Below are positions 61,381-64,000 of a stretch of DNA of 64,000 nucleotides, one piece after another. Made by a program: the position numbers and the translations under genes. Origin of the DNA: Macrobrachium rosenbergii (lineage: Eukaryota; Arthropoda; Malacostraca; Decapoda; Palaemonidae); contig NC_089741.1 in NCBI RefSeq assembly GCF_040412425.1, positions 44,025,358 to 44,089,357 of the forward strand. The letters run 5' to 3'. How positions within the stretch are numbered: position 1 is the first letter of the stretch; the number at the start of each line of letters is the position of its first letter. The notes below the pieces were generated by a model. That model searched no databases. It saw only the letters and a program-made list of their open reading frames with translations, and was not told the origin of the DNA.

Positions 61381-61746
61381 CTGGGAAGTGGTCATATGCC
61401 TTGCTTTGAAGAAGAGTTCCTTTGATTTCGTCCTGCACGGTGTCATGTGATAGTGCGATTAGTTCTCCGCCAGGGCTCTGGCCTCAGCACTAATGTGCGC
61501 ATTAGTGCGTCCACACCACAGTGAAACGAATCCAGAAAAAAATTCACATTAATCTTTCCTAGATAGTGACTCCCACGGGTTTTAATCCTGTAAGTATCCA
61601 CCTTTGCGGCGCGTTTAGTACAAGCCCGTTGGGAATTTCCGTATAAACATAAACAAAAGACTGTAAATGTCATAAAGATAATGACCCCCCAAAATATTTT
61701 GAATTTTTCCCCCGACTTTATTACCAGCCACCATAAATTAATGTGC

Positions 61747-61950
61747 CGGCCAATGAAGAATTAGAGGAATTTATTTCTGATGATAGAAATTAATTTCTCG
61801 GTATAATGTGGTTCGGATTCCACAATAAACTGTAGGTCCCGTTGCCAGGTAACCAATTGGTTCTTAGCCACGTAAAAGTCTAATCCTTCGGGCCAGCCCT
61901 AGGAGAGCTGTTAATCAGCTCAGTGGTCTGGGTAAAATAAGGTATACTTT
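61747..61950 (+). mobile_element. SINE family B, opposite orientation, truncated
   Basis: Reverse complement of the cluster's body: CCGGCCAATGAAGAATTAGA, TTATTTCTGATGATAGAAAT, GTCCCGTTGCCAGGTAACCA, GGGCCAGCCCTAGGAGAGCT, TAATCAGCTCAGTGGTCTGG. It stops just before the B box, so the tRNA-like head is missing. Confidence 0.88.
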
Positions 61951-61959
61951 ATTTTCCTG

Positions 61960-63130
61960 TGACTTTTTCCTAGCCAAAATTGTGACTTTTTTTCTGACTT
62001 TCTTACCGGCCTCCAGTGAAACATTTCAAAAACACATGTAGGAAACTGAACACATACGTATCACAAACAGGTTGAAAACAAGCCAGAGACCTTAAGTGGA
62101 GAACGAACCTTTGGCCAGAGCTGGGTAATCGTTTTAAAAGCCCTTGCTAGGACTACCGTTAAGTTGTTGACTTGTATTCAGGGCGTTTGTGATGTGTGTG
62201 CAATTAGTCGCCGACGTGTGCTGGGGACGGTTTACTCGTGTGACTGCACCCTTTAATGTCGCTCTGAAACACTTGTTCTTTCGTTTTGCGGTAATTTTGA
62301 AGGTAGATTCAGGGTAAAATTTAAAAAGTTGCCAATAAGACTCCAGCCAGCCATTTTTGCATGAGAAGACATTTTGGGTTCTTCATGCAAAAATGTCCAG
62401 GATATGATAGGACTATAAAAGAACCTAAAAATACCAACCTAACGTAACCTAGGAGTGTTTACCTCACTTTCACTTTGTTTATTTCACTTTCACTTTGTTT
62501 ACTTCACTTTCACTTTGTTTCGCTTTGTCTGGTTTTATGTACAGCCCTCCACAGGGATGATTCCCTCTCTGGCGGGCCCTTGTACGTTTTCAAAATAAGG
62601 TGCTCCTTATATATTGTAATTGTCTTTCAGTGCTTTTTCGTCAGTATCGTAGCTCCTGCAGGATAGGAGAGTCTTCAGCTCTTTTTTAAATTTTCCTTCT
62701 TTCATGATCGTCACTTCAGGCGGTATTTTGTTGTATAGTCTTGGTGCGCGGTGTACGAATGCTCTCTCGCCTGACTGACAGTTTGTTCTAGGTTCAAATA
62801 ACCTATATGCTTCACTTGCATGTCTGATTACAATATTTATTTAAGGTCTAATGAACACTTGTTACAATTTTGCCGTATTGGCTATGAAGGGGGGTTGGTT
62901 GGTATTGTCTTACTTTTTAAGTCGTAATTTGATTAATTTTTTTATTTATCATTTGCGCATATAGTGTTTATGGGGTTCAAAATAACGAGAGTTGAGAGCT
63001 TTTTTTAAAAAATGTAGGTTACAATTTCATATGTATTGGTAGCTTATAAAATAATACCAGATTCAGTTGTATAAAATCCTTAGTTTATCAGGTCTTAAGT
63101 TGTTCCATAATTTGTCGAATTTTTTTATCA
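61960..63130. other. Gene-free stretch
   Basis: Only a short tandem repeat (62466-62520, unit TTTCACTTTGTTTACTTCAC) and a small mirrored word pair at 62352-62395 (TTTTTGCATGAAGA type) were seen. Confidence 0.4.
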
Positions 63131-63139
63131 GTCCGAAAA

Positions 63140-63330
63140 AGGTTGAACAGTAAAGCTTTAAAGAAAAGCTGGACAGTAAAGCTTTATACATGGTAGACAG
63201 TAAAGTTTTATAAATGGTGGACAGTAAAGCTTTGCAAAAGCTTTATGTAAAAGCTGGACAGTAAAGCTTATTATAAGCTAGAGAGTAAACCTATTTATAA
63301 AATCTGGAAAGTATAGCTTTATAAAACAGC
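63140..63330. repeat. Degenerate minisatellite
   Basis: About seven units of GGACAGTAAAGCTTTATAAA with length variation; fragments of it recur after the SINE (AAAGCCGGGTAGTAAAACTT at 63568), so the SINE appears to have inserted into this array. Confidence 0.85.
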
Positions 63331-63334
63331 CGGC

Positions 63335-63562
63335 CGCTGTTGGCCCCAAGCTGCAACCCCTTTCGTTCCTTTTACTGCACCTCCTTTCATATTCCCTTTC
63401 TTCCATCATACTTTCCACCCTCTCCTAACAATTGATTCATAGTGAAACCGCGATGTTTTCCTCCTGTTACACCTTTCAAACCTCTCACTGTTAATTTCCG
63501 TTTCAGCGCTGAATGACCTCATAGGTCCCAGTTCTTGGCCTTTGGAATAAATTCTAAGTTCA
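63335..63562 (+). mobile_element. SINE family A, copy 5, 5'-truncated
   Basis: Begins inside the element at TTGGCCCCAAGCTGCAACCC and continues through ATAGTGAAACCGCGATGTTT, TTTCAGCGCTGAATGACCTC and CATAGGTCCCAGTTCTTGGC. The head is missing, as expected for a truncated retrotransposition product. Confidence 0.83.
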
Positions 63563-63599
63563 GTTCATAAAAGCCGGGTAGTAAAACTTCACAAATACC

Positions 63600-64000
63600 G
63601 AAAGTAAAACTCGCACAAGAGTCATGATTGACAGGTGTCACTCAGTTGCAAGACAACTCGAAACTGGACCTCAGGCTCATGTATAAGGTATAATCACACC
63701 CGGGGCAAATTTTTTTGACAGGTCATAAAAAAATAGGATGAGGTATTTCCGACGGGTCATTTTTCGCCCGTTGACCCGTAGGATGACGTAGGAACCGCAG
63801 GTTGTTAGGATGTGTTATGAGAATGAAGGATATTTAATTAAACTTAAAATGAGTTTTAACGTTTATTGAACTTCTTATGAGTCCATTGTGCATCTTGTTT
63901 AGCTAAGCAGTGAATTATGTAGATGGTGGTTGGTTGACTTATGTTGGCATTTTTGGTGAAAATGGACATGGATCTGAATACCTCATTCGTTTTAGAACCA
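63600..64000. other. Right edge, nothing identified
   Basis: No coding, RNA or repeat feature I can support up to the end of the window. Confidence 0.4.

Overview
The window reads as nuclear DNA of an arthropod, most probably a decapod crustacean. The evidence is spliced genes with GT/AG introns of 0.1 to 7 kb, AT-rich composition, very dense and long microsatellites (TA, CA, GA, TAA, GAA), an innate-immunity clip-domain serine protease homolog of the kind well known from crayfish and shrimp, and several short interspersed repeat families I associate with decapods. I could not run any search, so the taxonomic call is inference.

Two genes can be rebuilt exon by exon with consistent splice phases. 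(1) On the + strand, 5037-14459, nine exons encode a 611-residue secreted clip-domain serine protease homolog: signal peptide, six-cysteine clip domain, Gly/Pro/Tyr-rich repeats, then a trypsin-like domain in which the catalytic Ser is replaced by Gly (GDGGGG). (2) On the - strand, 35198 down to 17010, eight exons plus one extra exon encode a 12-TM major facilitator transporter that I recognise as MFSD9-like. Its second coding exon exists in two homologous 132-nt versions (31765-31896 and 25005-25136), both phase 0-0, which predicts alternative (mutually exclusive) splicing of the TM1/TM2 segment. Its sixth exon needs one extra base, at or near a G4 run, to stay open, so there is either a real frameshift or an assembly error. 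The two genes converge, with about 2.5 kb between their stop codons.

Region by region: 1-5 kb, no gene; 5-14.5 kb, SPH gene; 14.5-17 kb, convergent spacer with local duplications and a MITE; 17-35.2 kb, the MFSD9-like gene, whose introns hold decayed LINE fragments and a Tigger-like MITE; 35.2-40.5 kb, unique-looking DNA with one MITE, one perfect 82-bp tandem duplication and one unexplained short reading frame; 40.5-64 kb, a markedly different landscape packed with microsatellites, minisatellites, foldback elements and tRNA-related SINE copies, with no coding gene I can establish. Two places in this last part (44.80-45.15 kb and 51.28-51.66 kb) look like possible 5' exons of a + strand gene with very long introns, but this is weak.

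The most interesting items are the duplicated MFSD9-like exon, the single-base frame break, the substituted active site and modified cleavage junction of the SPH, and a set of foldback elements tied to microsatellites. I did not find a clearly novel biological system.
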